The notes below the pieces were generated by a model. It saw only the letters and a program-made list of their open reading frames with translations. It was not told where the DNA came from and did no database searches. DNA of 64,000 bases, taken from positions 434,001 to 498,000 of the forward strand of contig NZ_MUYV01000001.1 of the NCBI RefSeq assembly GCF_002014855.1, in the 5' to 3' direction. Below, piece by piece: positions 28,269 through 37,338 of this stretch; the stretch's first letter is position 1; each line of letters opens with the position of its first letter. The stretch comes from Moraxella porci DSM 25326 (GTDB lineage Bacteria > Pseudomonadota > Gammaproteobacteria > Pseudomonadales > Moraxellaceae). The translations under genes and the position numbers were made by a program.

Positions 28269-29687
28269 ATGGCAGGCAAAACTTTATATGATAAACTTTG
28301 GGATGATCACTTGGTGGCAAGCCGTGATGACGGCTCAAGTTTGATTTACATTGACCGTCAATTATTACACGAAGTCACCTCACCACAAGCATTTGAAGGC
28401 TTGGAGCTTGCAGGTCGCAAGCCTTGGCGTTTATCGGCAAATGTCGCAACCCCTGACCACAACGTGCCAACGTCAATTAAAGAACGTAGCGAAGGCGTAA
28501 ACGGCATCAAAGACGAAACTTCACGCATTCAAGTACAAACTTTGGACGAAAATTGCCAAAAATTTAACATCACCGAATTTACCATTAATGACATACGTCA
28601 AGGTATCGTCCATGTGGTAGGGCCAGAACAAGGCTTGACCTTACCGGGAATGACCGTTGTCTGTGGTGATAGCCATACTGCAACACATGGTGCATTTGGT
28701 TGTCTTGCTCATGGTATTGGTACCAGTGAAGTTGAACACGTTTTAGCGACACAATGCCTAGTCCAAAAGAAAATGAAAAATATGCTGGTGCGTGTGGACG
28801 GCAAACTTGGCAAAGGCGTAACCCCTAAAGATGTGGTATTAGCAATCATTGGTAAAATTGGTACAGCAGGCGGAACAGGACACGCCATTGAATTTGGCGG
28901 ACAAGTATTCCGTGATATGTCTATCGAAGGACGTATGACCGTTTGTAATATGGCAATCGAAGGCGGAGCAAGAGTTGGCTTAGTTGCTGTTGATGAAAAA
29001 ACCATTGAATACGTTAAAGGTCGTCCGTATGCCCCAACAGGTGCAGACTGGGATAAAGCCGTAGCATATTGGAACACCTTACATTCAGATGATGATGCCC
29101 ATTTTGATACCGTGATTGTGATGAATGGTGAAGACATTGAACCACAAGTCTCATGGGGAACATCACCTGAAATGGTCATTCCAGTAACGCAAAACGTACC
29201 AACTCTTGAGCAAGCAAAAGACGATGTACAAAAAAATGACTGGACACGTGCTTATCAATATATGGGTTTAACGGCAGGACAATCCCTTGCTGATATTGCC
29301 CTTGACCGAGTATTTATTGGCTCTTGTACCAATTCACGCATTGAAGATATCCGTGCGGCGGCTGAAGTGGTTAAAGGACGTAAAGTTGCTGATACCATTA
29401 AACAAGCGATGGTTGTTCCGGGGTCTGGTTTGGTGAAAAAACAAGCAGAAATCGAGGGATTAGATAAAATCTTTATCGATGCAGGTTTTGAGTGGCGTGA
29501 ACCGGGGTGCTCAATGTGCCTTGCGATGAATGCCGATAAATTACAAGCAGGCGAACATTGTGCCAGCACCAGTAACCGTAACTTTGAAGGTCGTCAAGGT
29601 AATGGCGGTCGTACACATTTAGTGAGTCCAGCAATGGCAGCAGCAGCAGCGATTGCAGGGCATTTTGTCGATGTGCGGGCATTCTAA
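28269..29687 (+). CDS. leuC: 3-isopropylmalate dehydratase, large subunit
   Basis: 472 residues. With LeuD it isomerises 2- to 3-isopropylmalate in leucine synthesis, using a [4Fe-4S] cluster. Cluster cysteines are in FIGSCTNSR (Cys353) and EPGCSMC (Cys414 and Cys417). [12 protein letters not shown] near residue 137 and [19 protein letters not shown] near the end are substrate-site signatures. Codon choice and base composition are more A+T-rich than leuB and most of the window, suggesting this segment was replaced by transfer. leuD is not adjacent: a 203-bp MITE-like element and two small ORFs separate them. Confidence 0.96.
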   Translation: MAGKTLYDKLWDDHLVASRDDGSSLIYIDRQLLHEVTSPQAFEGLELAGRKPWRLSANVATPDHNVPTSIKERSEGVNGIKDETSRIQVQTLDENCQKFNITEFTINDIRQGIVHVVGPEQGLTLPGMTVVCGDSHTATHGAFGCLAHGIGTSEVEHVLATQCLVQKKMKNMLVRVDGKLGKGVTPKDVVLAIIGKIGTAGGTGHAIEFGGQVFRDMSIEGRMTVCNMAIEGGARVGLVAVDEKTIEYVKGRPYAPTGADWDKAVAYWNTLHSDDDAHFDTVIVMNGEDIEPQVSWGTSPEMVIPVTQNVPTLEQAKDDVQKNDWTRAYQYMGLTAGQSLADIALDRVFIGSCTNSRIEDIRAAAEVVKGRKVADTIKQAMVVPGSGLVKKQAEIEGLDKIFIDAGFEWREPGCSMCLAMNADKLQAGEHCASTSNRNFEGRQGNGGRTHLVSPAMAAAAAIAGHFVDVRAF

Positions 29688-29700
29688 AGAAAGGTTTTAA

Positions 29701-29903
29701 GAACCTGTTCATGATTAATTTTTTAGGTAAAAATGAGATAAATCGCACGCTTTTTAAGGAAAAAATGCAGATTGATAGTCATTCTATCAAGCAAGTTTTT
29801 GACGCTTAAAAAGCCAGATTTAGCCATTTTTGACAAAAAAGCCATGATTTTGAATGAAATATTCTTACAAAATATGAAAGCATAATTAATTGTGAACAGG
29901 TTC
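29701..29903. mobile_element. 203-bp MITE-like element with TAA target duplication
   Basis: Terminal inverted repeats of about 20 bases match at 18 positions: GAACCTGTTCATGATTAATT on the left, and GAACCTGTTCACAATTAATT on the right read on the minus strand. Both outer flanks are TAA (29698-29700 and 29904-29906), a 3-bp target duplication. The interior has no ORF and contains a small palindrome TTGATAG/CTATCAA near 29772-29790. Three-base TNA duplications are typical of IS1031-type members of the IS5 family, so a non-autonomous relative of such an IS is likely. It begins 13 bases after leuC and could affect read-through to leuD. Confidence 0.8.
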
Positions 29904-29920
29904 TAAGATAAGGATAAGTG

Positions 29921-30238
29921 ATGATTGCTTATACAGAAGTTGTAAAAATAATCCAGCTTGATCCTATTCCTATGGCTGATGATGAAGAATGGCTATTTAG
30001 AATTGAGATTTTAAAACATTCTCAAAAAGGTTATTTTGCACAACTTTGGCGACAAGATAGCTATGATATTAAACCAACTTTTGCTATCAAACCTGATTGG
30101 ATTGCAAGTGAAACGCTATTTGTCCAAGAAAACTACCGTCTTGAGATGTCGCATAAACCACATTATTTTGTCGATGTTGAAAGCTGTTTATCTGCCATTT
30201 TAACTGAACTGACAAAAGAGTTTGATTTATCACAATAG
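29921..30238 (+). CDS. Hypothetical small protein between leuC and leuD
   Basis: 105 residues from ATG 29921 with AAGGA upstream; a GTG one codon earlier is possible. It is a soluble acidic protein rich in aromatic residues (EEWLFRIEILKHSQKGYFAQLWRQD, CLSAILTELTKEFDL). I do not recognise the family. It starts just 17 bases beyond the end of the MITE-like element and lies in the low-GC leucine block on the same strand as leuC and leuD. It resembles small accessory or immunity-type proteins only in size and composition. Confidence 0.6.
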   Translation: MIAYTEVVKIIQLDPIPMADDEEWLFRIEILKHSQKGYFAQLWRQDSYDIKPTFAIKPDWIASETLFVQENYRLEMSHKPHYFVDVESCLSAILTELTKEFDLSQ

Positions 30239-30247
30239 GAGATAAAA

Positions 30248-30486
30248 ATGCCAATTTCTGTTGTTGAATATATGGTCAAATTGTAGCTAGCATACAAGTT
30301 ATTGATAAGGTAAATTTTGTGGACTTAGATAATCAAAAACTTATTGATAAAATTTATCAAGAAGTTAAAAATTGGAGCAATGAAGATAAATTAAAATTTA
30401 TTGAATTGCTCAAAAATTCTATTGATGATGAAAGTCTCAAACAGAACCTAAATAATCAAATTGCCAAATTTAAGGATTCATTATGA
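30248..30486 (+). pseudogene. Frameshifted small gene overlapping the leuD start
   Basis: ATG 30248, with AGGA seven bases upstream, opens a frame that stops after 12 codons (MPISVVEYMVKL). One base of shift lets the reading continue as YGQIVASIQVIDKVNFVD and on for 55 more codons to TGA 30484-30486, which overlaps the leuD ATG. An intact ancestor of about 78 residues is therefore likely. The 3' part (from GTG 30319) might still be translated, coupled to leuD. It is helical and rich in Lys, Asn and Asp (SNEDKLKFIELLKNSIDDES). The shape recalls small antitoxin-like proteins, but no function is assigned. Confidence 0.5.
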
Positions 30487-31130
30487 AAAAATACACCATT
30501 GAAACAGGCATTGTTGCACCGCTTGACCGTGCCAATGTGGATACAGACTTAATTATCCCAAAACAGTTTTTAAAATCCATTAAACGCACAGGGTTTGGCG
30601 ATAATTTATTTGATGAATTGCGCTACCTTGATGAAGGCTATTTGGGACAAGATATTGCTAAACGCCCAAAAAATCCTGATTTTGTGCTCAACCAAGCACG
30701 TTATCAAGGGGCAACCATTTTGCTAACTCGCGGTAATTTTGGTTGTGGTTCAAGCCGTGAACACGCACCTTGGGCATTAAATGAATATGGATTCCGTACC
30801 GTTATTGCCCCAAGTTATGCTGATATTTTCTTTAATAATAGCTTTAAAAACGGTATGTTACCTGTCATCTTAACCGAAAGCGAAGTTGATGAGCTATTTA
30901 AAGACTGTGAAGCAAATGTTGGCTTTACCTTAACCGTAGATTTACAAAATCAAAAGGTAATTTCGCCATCGGGTAAAGAATATCATTTTGAAGTCGATGC
31001 GTTTCGTAAACACTGCTTGCTAAATGGTTTAGATGATATTGGTTTAACCTTACAAGATAGCGATAGCATTCGTACCTTTGAAGAAAAAGCCCGTGCGGAT
31101 AGACCGTGGGTGTTTAAGGATTTGGCTTGA
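30483..31130 (+). CDS. leuD: 3-isopropylmalate dehydratase, small subunit
   Basis: 215 residues. It is the swivelling small subunit that completes the LeuC active site. Motifs are the N-terminal [19 protein letters not shown], then [19 protein letters not shown] (about residues 80-98) and [15 protein letters not shown]. Its ATG overlaps the TGA of the broken small gene upstream (30483-30486). Base composition is low in G+C like leuC. leuB follows after 63 bases and returns to the window's usual composition. Confidence 0.95.
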   Translation: MKKYTIETGIVAPLDRANVDTDLIIPKQFLKSIKRTGFGDNLFDELRYLDEGYLGQDIAKRPKNPDFVLNQARYQGATILLTRGNFGCGSSREHAPWALNEYGFRTVIAPSYADIFFNNSFKNGMLPVILTESEVDELFKDCEANVGFTLTVDLQNQKVISPSGKEYHFEVDAFRKHCLLNGLDDIGLTLQDSDSIRTFEEKARADRPWVFKDLA

Positions 31131-31193
31131 TTATCAGTTGAGAGTTAAGGGTGGTTTTCGCCCTTAACTTGTTTTAATTTTAAGGAAATAACA

Positions 31194-32264
31194 ATGAGCA
31201 AACACATTGCAATTTTAAACGGTGATGGTATCGGGCCTGAAATCGTTGCCCAAGCTGTCAAAGTCTTAGATAAACTGATTGCTGATGGCTTGGATGTCAG
31301 TTATGAATACGCCAAATTGGGCGGTGAAGCCTATGACGCCTATGGCTCGCCATATCCTGCCGAGACTCAAGAAATCGTGCGTAAGGCAGATGCGGTGCTA
31401 CTGGGTGCGGTCGGCTCGCCACAATATGACACGCTTGAGCGTCCACTGCGTCCTGAGCGTGGGCTACTTGCCATTCGTAAGGACTTGAATTTATTTGCCA
31501 ATTTGCGTCCAGCGATTCTTTATAAAGAGCTTGCCAACGCATCCACCCTAAAGCCTGAAGTGGTGGCAGGACTTGATATTCTCATCGTGCGTGAGCTGAC
31601 GGGCGATATTTATTTTGGTGAGCCACGTGGCATTCGTACGCTTGAAAACGGCGAGCGTGAAGGTTTCAACACCATGAAATACTCTGAGAGCGAGATTCGC
31701 CGTATCGCCAAAGTATCTTTTGAAGCAGCTCAAAAGCGTGGCAAGAAGCTGTGCAGCGTGGACAAGGCCAATGTGCTAGAAGCCACTGAGCTGTGGAAAG
31801 AGATTTTTACCGAAGTGGGTAAAGACTATCCAGATGTCGAGCTTAGCCATATGTATGTGGATAATGCCGCCATGCAGCTGGTCAAAGCACCCAAGCAATT
31901 TGATGTGATTGCTACAGGTAATATCTTTGGCGATATCCTATCTGACCAAGCATCGATGCTGACAGGCTCTATCGGTATGCTACCATCTGCAAGCCTTGAT
32001 GAACACGGCAAGGGTCTATACGAGCCAAGCCACGGTTCAGCACCCGATATCGCAGGTCAAGATAAGGCGAATCCGCTGGCGACCATTTTGTCGCTTGCCA
32101 TGCTACTTCGCTATAGCCTAGGCGATGAAGCACGTGCCAAGCAAGTAGAAGATGCTGTCGGTAAAGTGCTTGAGCAGGGTCTGCGTACCGCAGATATTTA
32201 TGAAGATGGCACAACGCTCGTGTCATGCTCAAAGATGGGTGAGGCGGTACTGGCTGCATTATAA
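31194..32264 (+). CDS. leuB: 3-isopropylmalate dehydrogenase
   Basis: 356 residues. It oxidises and decarboxylates 3-isopropylmalate to 4-methyl-2-oxopentanoate with NAD. Visible motifs are [10 protein letters not shown] near the start, [11 protein letters not shown], the substrate arginines in [16 protein letters not shown], the metal/substrate segment [11 protein letters not shown] and [15 protein letters not shown], then [13 protein letters not shown]. It completes the leuC-leuD-leuB set; leuA is absent from the window. The G+C level rises again within this gene, so a recombination edge may lie near its 5' end. A terminator follows. Confidence 0.96.
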   Translation: MSKHIAILNGDGIGPEIVAQAVKVLDKLIADGLDVSYEYAKLGGEAYDAYGSPYPAETQEIVRKADAVLLGAVGSPQYDTLERPLRPERGLLAIRKDLNLFANLRPAILYKELANASTLKPEVVAGLDILIVRELTGDIYFGEPRGIRTLENGEREGFNTMKYSESEIRRIAKVSFEAAQKRGKKLCSVDKANVLEATELWKEIFTEVGKDYPDVELSHMYVDNAAMQLVKAPKQFDVIATGNIFGDILSDQASMLTGSIGMLPSASLDEHGKGLYEPSHGSAPDIAGQDKANPLATILSLAMLLRYSLGDEARAKQVEDAVGKVLEQGLRTADIYEDGTTLVSCSKMGEAVLAAL

Positions 32265-32278
32265 TCGGTCTGCTATCC

Positions 32279-32313
32279 CAAAGCCAAAACTGATGATCGG
32301 TTTTGGCTTTTTT
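32279..32313 (+). terminator. Terminator of leuB
   Basis: Stem AAAGCCAAAAC / GTTTTGGCTTT with a short loop, followed by T residues, 15 bases past the leuB stop. Confidence 0.88.
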
Positions 32314-32354
32314 GTTATTCATAAAGTTGCATCAATCAAAAAAGTCTTTAAATT

Positions 32355-32386
32355 AAAAAAGCACCATTGATAAACAACGGTGCTTT
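32355..32386 (-). terminator. Terminator of the oppA-like gene
   Basis: On the minus strand AAGCACCGTTG pairs with CAATGGTGCTT and is followed by TTTT. It sits just past the stop of the convergent binding-protein gene. Confidence 0.85.
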
Positions 32387-32403
32387 GGCGATCTGCCTAT
32401 CAA

Positions 32404-34071
32404 TTATTTATTGATCGTCAAATCTTTTACCAGATAGCCATCCAACGGATCTTTGGTTGAGAAGCCGCCAATATATGGCTTAACCAAGCGCACACCCACC
32501 GCGGTATATAGTGGGATCACGGCAGTATCTGTGCTGATTAACAGCTCAAGATCTTTATAAGCGCCAGCGCGCGCCTCATCAGTAGCCTCGGCGCTTAAAG
32601 TGCTTGCCAATAGATTGTCATAAGCTTGGTTTGAATATTTGCCTGTATTGTTGCTGTTGCCTGTTTTAAGTAAGTTTAAAAAGCTTGAAGGCTCGTTATA
32701 GTCAGCACACCAACCAGACATTGCCAAAGAAAAGCTGCCTTGATTTTTGGTGTCCAAGAAAGACTTCCACTCTTGGTTAATTTGGCTGGCTTTCACAGCG
32801 CCACCAAGGTTTTGCGTCCACATGGCATTGATGGCACTTGACAGTTTCTTGCCCGTTTCGCTGGTTGAATATAAGAATTCAAATTGCAAAGGTTTATCGG
32901 CTGTATAACCTGCTTCAGCAAGCAGTTCTTTGGCTTTTTGGTTACGCGCTTCTTGATCCATCGACTTCCATGCTGGTGCTGCCTCTTGCATGCCTTGGAT
33001 AGACAGTGGGGTCAATTGATAGGCTGGCTCTTCGCCGCGTTTTAGGATTAATGGGAAAGTTTCTCGCACGATCGCCATCGACAGCGCTTCACGCACACGC
33101 GGATCATTCAGCGGTGCAGCTGCGATATTCGGCTCTAGGTAGTAGGTGCATAGGCGTGGTGAGACTTGTAGCTCACTGCCAGATTCTGATTGTACTTTTT
33201 GAATCTGATCACCTGGAACAAGCGACACATCGACCTCGCCAGCACGATAGCGGTTTAGGCCGCCTTCAGCCGGCACTGGCAGGAATTGCACTTTTTCGAT
33301 GGTAGCTTTGGCGGCGTCATAGTATTCAGGGTTTTTGACCAAAGTCGTGTGACTGCCGACAACAGTTTGTTCTAATTTATAAGCACCACTGACGACGATG
33401 TTTTCAGGGCTTAACCATTTATCGCCATGGGTTTCGACGGTTTTTTGATGAACGGGGAAAGTTACTGGCAAAGCCAACATATCAATGAAATAAGGCACCG
33501 CTTCAGTTAAAGTAATCTGCAGCGTCTTATCATCCAGTGCTGCCACGCCCAACTGTGTCAAAGGCGCTTTACCCGTGGCCACCGCCTCGGCATTGACAAC
33601 TTTGGCATCTGCCAAGTAGCTGGCATAATAAGCGCCCGTATTAGGATCTACCAAGCGGCGCAGGGCATATACTGCATCATGAGCTGTGATCGGATCACCG
33701 TTTGACCATTTGGCATCGCGCAGGGTGAGTGTCCAAACTTTATTGTCCTGAGTTTCCCATTTTTCTGCCAAACCAGGGACGGTTTTACCCTCGGCATCAG
33801 TTGAAACCAAGCCATCAAACATCTGGCGAATGATGGCAGAGCTGACGGTGTCTTGAGATTTTTGTGGATCAAGAGAACTGGCTTCAGCGCCATTTACAAT
33901 CACCAGCGTATCCTTATCCGCAGGTGCTGTGCCAGTGGCTGCGATGGATGTTTGACCTTCGCCAACAGTGAGTGCTGGAGCTGAACTGTTTGAGTTATCG
34001 CCACCACAAGCTGTCAAACCCAATAAAGACGCCAAAGCCAAAGTGGCCGCCGCAGGTTTCCGATGGATCAT
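32404..34071 (-). CDS. oppA: Oligopeptide-binding lipoprotein (OppA family)
   Basis: 555 residues. The signal peptide LALASLLGLTAC ends in a lipobox cysteine, followed by GGDNSNSS. The mature protein is a type-5 solute-binding protein: GAEASSLDPQKSQDTVSSAI and IIRQMFDGLVSTDAEGKTVPGLAEKW at the N-lobe, NGDPITAHDAVYALRRLVDP, and DLELLISTDTAVIPLY at the end. It captures oligopeptides for an ABC importer. No permease or ATPase genes are next to it, so it must work with components encoded elsewhere. Its own terminator and long upstream region suggest a single-gene unit. Confidence 0.9.
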   Translation of the reverse strand: MIHRKPAAATLALASLLGLTACGGDNSNSSAPALTVGEGQTSIAATGTAPADKDTLVIVNGAEASSLDPQKSQDTVSSAIIRQMFDGLVSTDAEGKTVPGLAEKWETQDNKVWTLTLRDAKWSNGDPITAHDAVYALRRLVDPNTGAYYASYLADAKVVNAEAVATGKAPLTQLGVAALDDKTLQITLTEAVPYFIDMLALPVTFPVHQKTVETHGDKWLSPENIVVSGAYKLEQTVVGSHTTLVKNPEYYDAAKATIEKVQFLPVPAEGGLNRYRAGEVDVSLVPGDQIQKVQSESGSELQVSPRLCTYYLEPNIAAAPLNDPRVREALSMAIVRETFPLILKRGEEPAYQLTPLSIQGMQEAAPAWKSMDQEARNQKAKELLAEAGYTADKPLQFEFLYSTSETGKKLSSAINAMWTQNLGGAVKASQINQEWKSFLDTKNQGSFSLAMSGWCADYNEPSSFLNLLKTGNSNNTGKYSNQAYDNLLASTLSAEATDEARAGAYKDLELLISTDTAVIPLYTAVGVRLVKPYIGGFSTKDPLDGYLVKDLTINK

Positions 34072-34413
34072 ATCAATTTTCCTTAATAAATCAAATGTCG
34101 CAAAAAGAACAAATAAACCATGTCAAGCACCGATCTTGAAAATGCGAAGACATCGTCAGATATTAGCAAAACCAACATAATTGTCAAGAAAAAAAGTAAT
34201 TTTTATCTATAGTATTTTAATTTAATAAGCGATAGGCCAAATTCACGATGCATTTGTGATCATATTCAGGTGATCAAAAGTGATTTTGGGGTTATGATTG
34301 GCAACAGTTGTTAAATAAATCAAATATTGGAATTTTTTTTGAAAAAATGATTTGACAAGCGTAAAAATATCCGTATAATACGCACACATAAGCCGATGAG
34401 CTTAACCATACAT
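34072..34413. other. Region between the oppA-like gene and tRNA-Leu
   Basis: About 340 AT-rich bases with no convincing ORF. It carries the oppA-like promoter on the minus strand and a strong tRNA promoter on the plus strand (listed separately). Confidence 0.5.
34352..34379 (+). promoter_or_regulatory. Sigma-70-type promoter of tRNA-Leu
   Basis: TTGACA (34352-34357) and TATAAT (34374-34379) are both perfect consensus boxes with a 16-base spacer. They lie 35 bases before the mature tRNA. Confidence 0.85.
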
Positions 34414-34500
34414 GCCAGTGTGGTGAAATTGGTAGACACGACGGATTCAAAATCCGTTGCCCTTAAAAGCGTGTCGGTTCGAGTCCGACCACTGGTACCA
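34414..34500 (+). tRNA. tRNA-Leu (anticodon CAA)
   Basis: 87 bases with an encoded CCA end. The acceptor stem GCCAGTG pairs with CACTGGT (a G-U at the end). The anticodon stem-loop ACGGA-TTCAAAA-TCCGT gives anticodon CAA, reading UUG. There is a long variable arm, as expected for leucine tRNA, and the T-loop GGTTCGAGTCC. A P4-type integrase remnant lies just downstream, so this tRNA gene is the probable integration site of the island that follows. Confidence 0.96.
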
Positions 34501-34532
34501 TTTGAGAGTCCGAAAGGATTCGAAGATACATG

Positions 34533-34567
34533 AAAACCCTTGAAGTATATAGCTTTAAGGGTTTTTT
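34533..34567 (+). terminator. Terminator of tRNA-Leu
   Basis: Stem AAAACCCTT / AAGGGTTTT with a 17-base loop and a T-tract, about 30 bases after the tRNA. Confidence 0.75.
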
Positions 34568-34673
34568 GTTGTCCGATGGATACCTATATACCACTTTGAA
34601 ATCTGGCATTAATAACAGTATATATAACAGTACAGCTTATATTTATACTTTTTTAGATGGAATCTATACTGTT

Positions 34674-34904
34674 ATGGATCGCACAACCAAACCTTTAACT
34701 ACTGCTGAAATTAATAATGCCAAGCCCAAAGAGAAGTTATACCGACTTTATGATGGCAATGGACTGGTGCTAAACATTACGCCATCAGGCTCAAAAACTT
34801 GGTATCTGCAATATAAGCATCCGATTGCACTTTCCACTCCAAATGATCATCCATTCCACTCTTCACGTGACCACTTATTCCACTCTTATTTGACCACCCT
34901 ATAA
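34674..34904 (+). pseudogene. Truncated P4-type tyrosine integrase
   Basis: From ATG 34674 about 50 residues read as the N-terminal DUF4102 domain of P4/CP4-type integrases: KPLTTAEINNAKPKEKLYRL, then DGNGLVLNITPSGSKTWYLQYKHP. Homology ends near 34823 and the frame runs on into unrelated sequence to 34904. The catalytic domain with the R-H-R-Y residues is missing, so it cannot recombine. The upstream part of the open frame (34530-34673) covers the tRNA terminator and is not counted. Its position right after tRNA-Leu marks an integrated island with a dead integrase. Confidence 0.8.
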
Positions 34905-34931
34905 AAAACCACCAGCCAAGCTGTACCACTA

Positions 34932-35327
34932 CAACACCCCCAAACACCCCATAAGAGGTTATACCACCCCAAACTAGAAGTAATCTCTCATGACAAAACA
35001 GCGTAAGCAGTACAGCACTGAGTTTAAACTAGAAAAGGCAAGCCATTACCCACATCATGCCCTAACACCAGGGCAGCAAGAGCTTGAGCGACTTCGTAAA
35101 GAAAATGCCCAGCTAAGACTTGAGCGAGACATCTTAAAAAAGGCATCCGCTCTATTAACTCAAGACAGCTTACTATTCCGCTAATAGAGCAATTGATGGT
35201 GCAAAACAGTGAGCTGACCACCAAAGCTCTGACCATGGCTTATACATACGCTTTAAACCAACTGGTGTGTTATTTCATTCAGATCAAGGCACTCATTACA
35301 CCAGTCGTGCGTTTGCTGATGTTAGTT
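34932..35327 (+). mobile_element. Defective IS3-family element, copy 1
   Basis: The first part encodes the start of an OrfA (MTKQRKQYSTEFKLE from ATG 34990) that has lost about 93 bases in the helix-turn-helix region compared with copy 2, then LRKENAQLRLERDILKKASALL to a stop at 35184. OrfB is cut: after 35184 only fragments resembling LTTKALTMAY and FHSDQGTHYTSRAFADV remain, so most of the DDE transposase is missing. Bases about 35090-35327 are matched by copy 2 (46804-47292) in inverted orientation, with the same OrfB deletion. It cannot encode its own transposase. Outer boundaries are set by where the two copies stop matching. Confidence 0.75.
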
Positions 35328-35880
35328 CTAAAATCAAATCGATACGCAGTATGAGCTGAAGCATTTAAAGAAACCAAAGATGGCTTTTTTTGTATAGTGT
35401 AAATGGCAATCAATCTGCATTTTTCAGAAATGTGGATTTTCTTTTTTTTTTTTGAAAATAAATAAATCAAAGTTTAAAAAGTTTGCAAAACTTAAAATTT
35501 GTTATAAAATAAATTACACCCAATTTGTTTTAATTGGTTTGTAGGTATCATTGAATACCGATGGCTGTCTTATTGAAGACTTCATGCAATCTGATTTATG
35601 GCCAAGGTCTTACTTAATCTTATGCACCAAATTAACATCTGACGCTTACGACTGTGTAAAAATCACTTGAATACCAAAGTTTTCTAAACATTGAGAGTTG
35701 AATCAAGCATAATTGGAGGTTGTTTACAACTATCTGCTGTTTCGCACAAAGGTAAAAGTGTTCAAGATTGGTATAATTCAGGGTGCTTAAATAGCTCAAT
35801 ACCAGGTCGGATCACCCAATAGATCTTGAAATAAGATAACATTATTTATATAATTTTTTTTAATTCTCGGGGAGTTGGTT
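35328..35880. other. Non-coding region upstream of the MZA-type operon
   Basis: About 550 very AT-rich bases with no supported ORF. It contains a run of 13 T residues (35441-35453). It presumably carries the promoter of the defence operon; the ribosome site GGGGAG lies six bases before the ATG at 35881. No controller-protein gene was found. Confidence 0.45.
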
Positions 35881-37338
35881 ATGGAAAAACTACTTGAGCC
35901 CAAAGCATCCTCTATCATCCAATCATTGCGAGATATTGGATACAATCTCAATACTGCCGTTGCAGATATTATTGACAACAGCATAGCGGCACAAGCATCA
36001 AAAATTGAAATTCGATTTACAAGTAGTGAAAATCCTGAGCTAATCATAGCGGACAATGGCATCGGAATGTCCAAAGATGAGCTTTATGAAGCTATGCGTT
36101 TTGCTTATATCGGCCCCAATGAGGTTCGCAAGGAGAGCGACTTAGGGCGCTTTGGATTGGGTTTAAAAACTGCTACTTTTTCGCAAGCTAGACGATTGAT
36201 CGTATTGACTTCCAAAAATAAGGAAATTAACTGTGTTGAATGGAACTTAGATCATGTGATCAATCAAGGGAAGTGGCTTTTACAGATTAGGGAACCAAAA
36301 GATATTAACCTTGATGATGATCTAGTTAAGCTAGTTGAACCACATGGTACAATAGTTATTTGGAGGGAAGTGGATAGAGTCTTTGATAAAAATAACAACC
36401 CAAAGTATTTAAATGACACATTAAACAACTTGAGAGATCATATTGCATTGGTGTTTCATCGCTTTTTGTCTGGACTTCAAGGCGATAAGTTGGAGATTTC
36501 TTTGAATTGCAATAAGATTAATCCTGTCGACCCTTTTCTTCTTAAGAATCATAATACGCAAAATCATCCAGTGGAAAAAGTAAAAGTGGGTGACTCTGCA
36601 GTGACAATCCATACCCACATTCTTCCTCATCATAAGTGGCTTAAAAAAGACGAGGAAGAATATCTGAAAAATAAAAGCGATTTATTGAATAATCAAGGGT
36701 TTTATGTGTATCGAAATGGCCGGCTAATGGTCTGGGGAGATTGGTTTCGATTGATTAAAAAAAGTGAATCTACAAAACTTGCTCGAATTGAAATACACTT
36801 TGACAATACCCTGGATGCAGAATGGCAAATAGATGTTAAGAAGTCAAAAGTGTCTCCACCATCTGCAGTTAGACAAAGACTAATTGAAATTATTGAAAGA
36901 ATAGCAGGGGCAAGCAAACGTATTTATGGTGCAAGAACCGCTCGCTCGCTTTCACAAATAAACAGACCATGGGAAAGGCTTGTTAATGACGGATATATAA
37001 CTTATGCCATAAATAGAAATTACCCAATTATTCAAGAATTTGAGAAGACACTCAATACTTCTCAAAAGAGCCAGTGGTCTTTAATTTTGGATGTTTTTAG
37101 TCGAGCGCTACCTGTGGAATCGATTTATGCCGATATGTCATCTGCACCAAAAGCCATTACTAGTACATCGGAAAATTCAGTGGATTTAATATCTCTGCAT
37201 AATAAATTCTTGCAAATTGCAGATATTTTTGCTATAGATAGTGATGAGAAAAAGTTGCTAGAAGCGTGCAAGCAGACAGGTCTTTTTTTAGGTTTTGAGA
37301 ATCAACTTATTAAATGGGTGCATGAATATGTTAAATGA
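35881..37338 (+). CDS. GHKL (MutL/MORC-like) ATPase of an MZA-type defence operon
   Basis: 485 residues from ATG 35881, six bases after GGGGAG. The Bergerat ATP-binding fold is clear: VADIIDNSIAA (about 27-37), IADNGIGMSKDEL (about 55-67) and LGRFGLGLKTATFSQ (about 87-101). The following region, with HGTIVIWREVDRV and RIEIHFDNTLDAEWQIDVKKSK, resembles the transducer domain of MutL/MORC-type ATPases. Such ATPases occur in phage-defence loci beside Z1 helicases and nucleases; here it is the first of five tightly packed genes with exactly that content. It probably acts as an ATP-driven clamp or switch. Base composition is well below that of the host genes. Confidence 0.85.
   Translation: MEKLLEPKASSIIQSLRDIGYNLNTAVADIIDNSIAAQASKIEIRFTSSENPELIIADNGIGMSKDELYEAMRFAYIGPNEVRKESDLGRFGLGLKTATFSQARRLIVLTSKNKEINCVEWNLDHVINQGKWLLQIREPKDINLDDDLVKLVEPHGTIVIWREVDRVFDKNNNPKYLNDTLNNLRDHIALVFHRFLSGLQGDKLEISLNCNKINPVDPFLLKNHNTQNHPVEKVKVGDSAVTIHTHILPHHKWLKKDEEEYLKNKSDLLNNQGFYVYRNGRLMVWGDWFRLIKKSESTKLARIEIHFDNTLDAEWQIDVKKSKVSPPSAVRQRLIEIIERIAGASKRIYGARTARSLSQINRPWERLVNDGYITYAINRNYPIIQEFEKTLNTSQKSQWSLILDVFSRALPVESIYADMSSAPKAITSTSENSVDLISLHNKFLQIADIFAIDSDEKKLLEACKQTGLFLGFENQLIKWVHEYVK

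Noticed and set aside
34530-34673. N-terminal 48 codons of the open frame that leads into the integrase fragment
   Set aside because: This stretch contains the hairpin terminator of tRNA-Leu and has no ribosome site; integrase homology begins at ATG 34674.
34835-34904. IS21-family terminus suggested by repeated ATTCCACTC words
   Set aside because: The resemblance is to short words only and there is no transposase fragment, so it is mentioned as a possibility and not listed as a feature.
35328-35880. Controller (C) protein gene for the methyltransferase/defence block
   Set aside because: No ORF of suitable length with a helix-turn-helix was found on either strand.
37295-37321. Upstream extension of the Z1 gene into the ATPase gene
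   Set aside because: The extra nine codons would overlap the ATPase further and lack a ribosome site; ATG 37322 or 37328 fits better.
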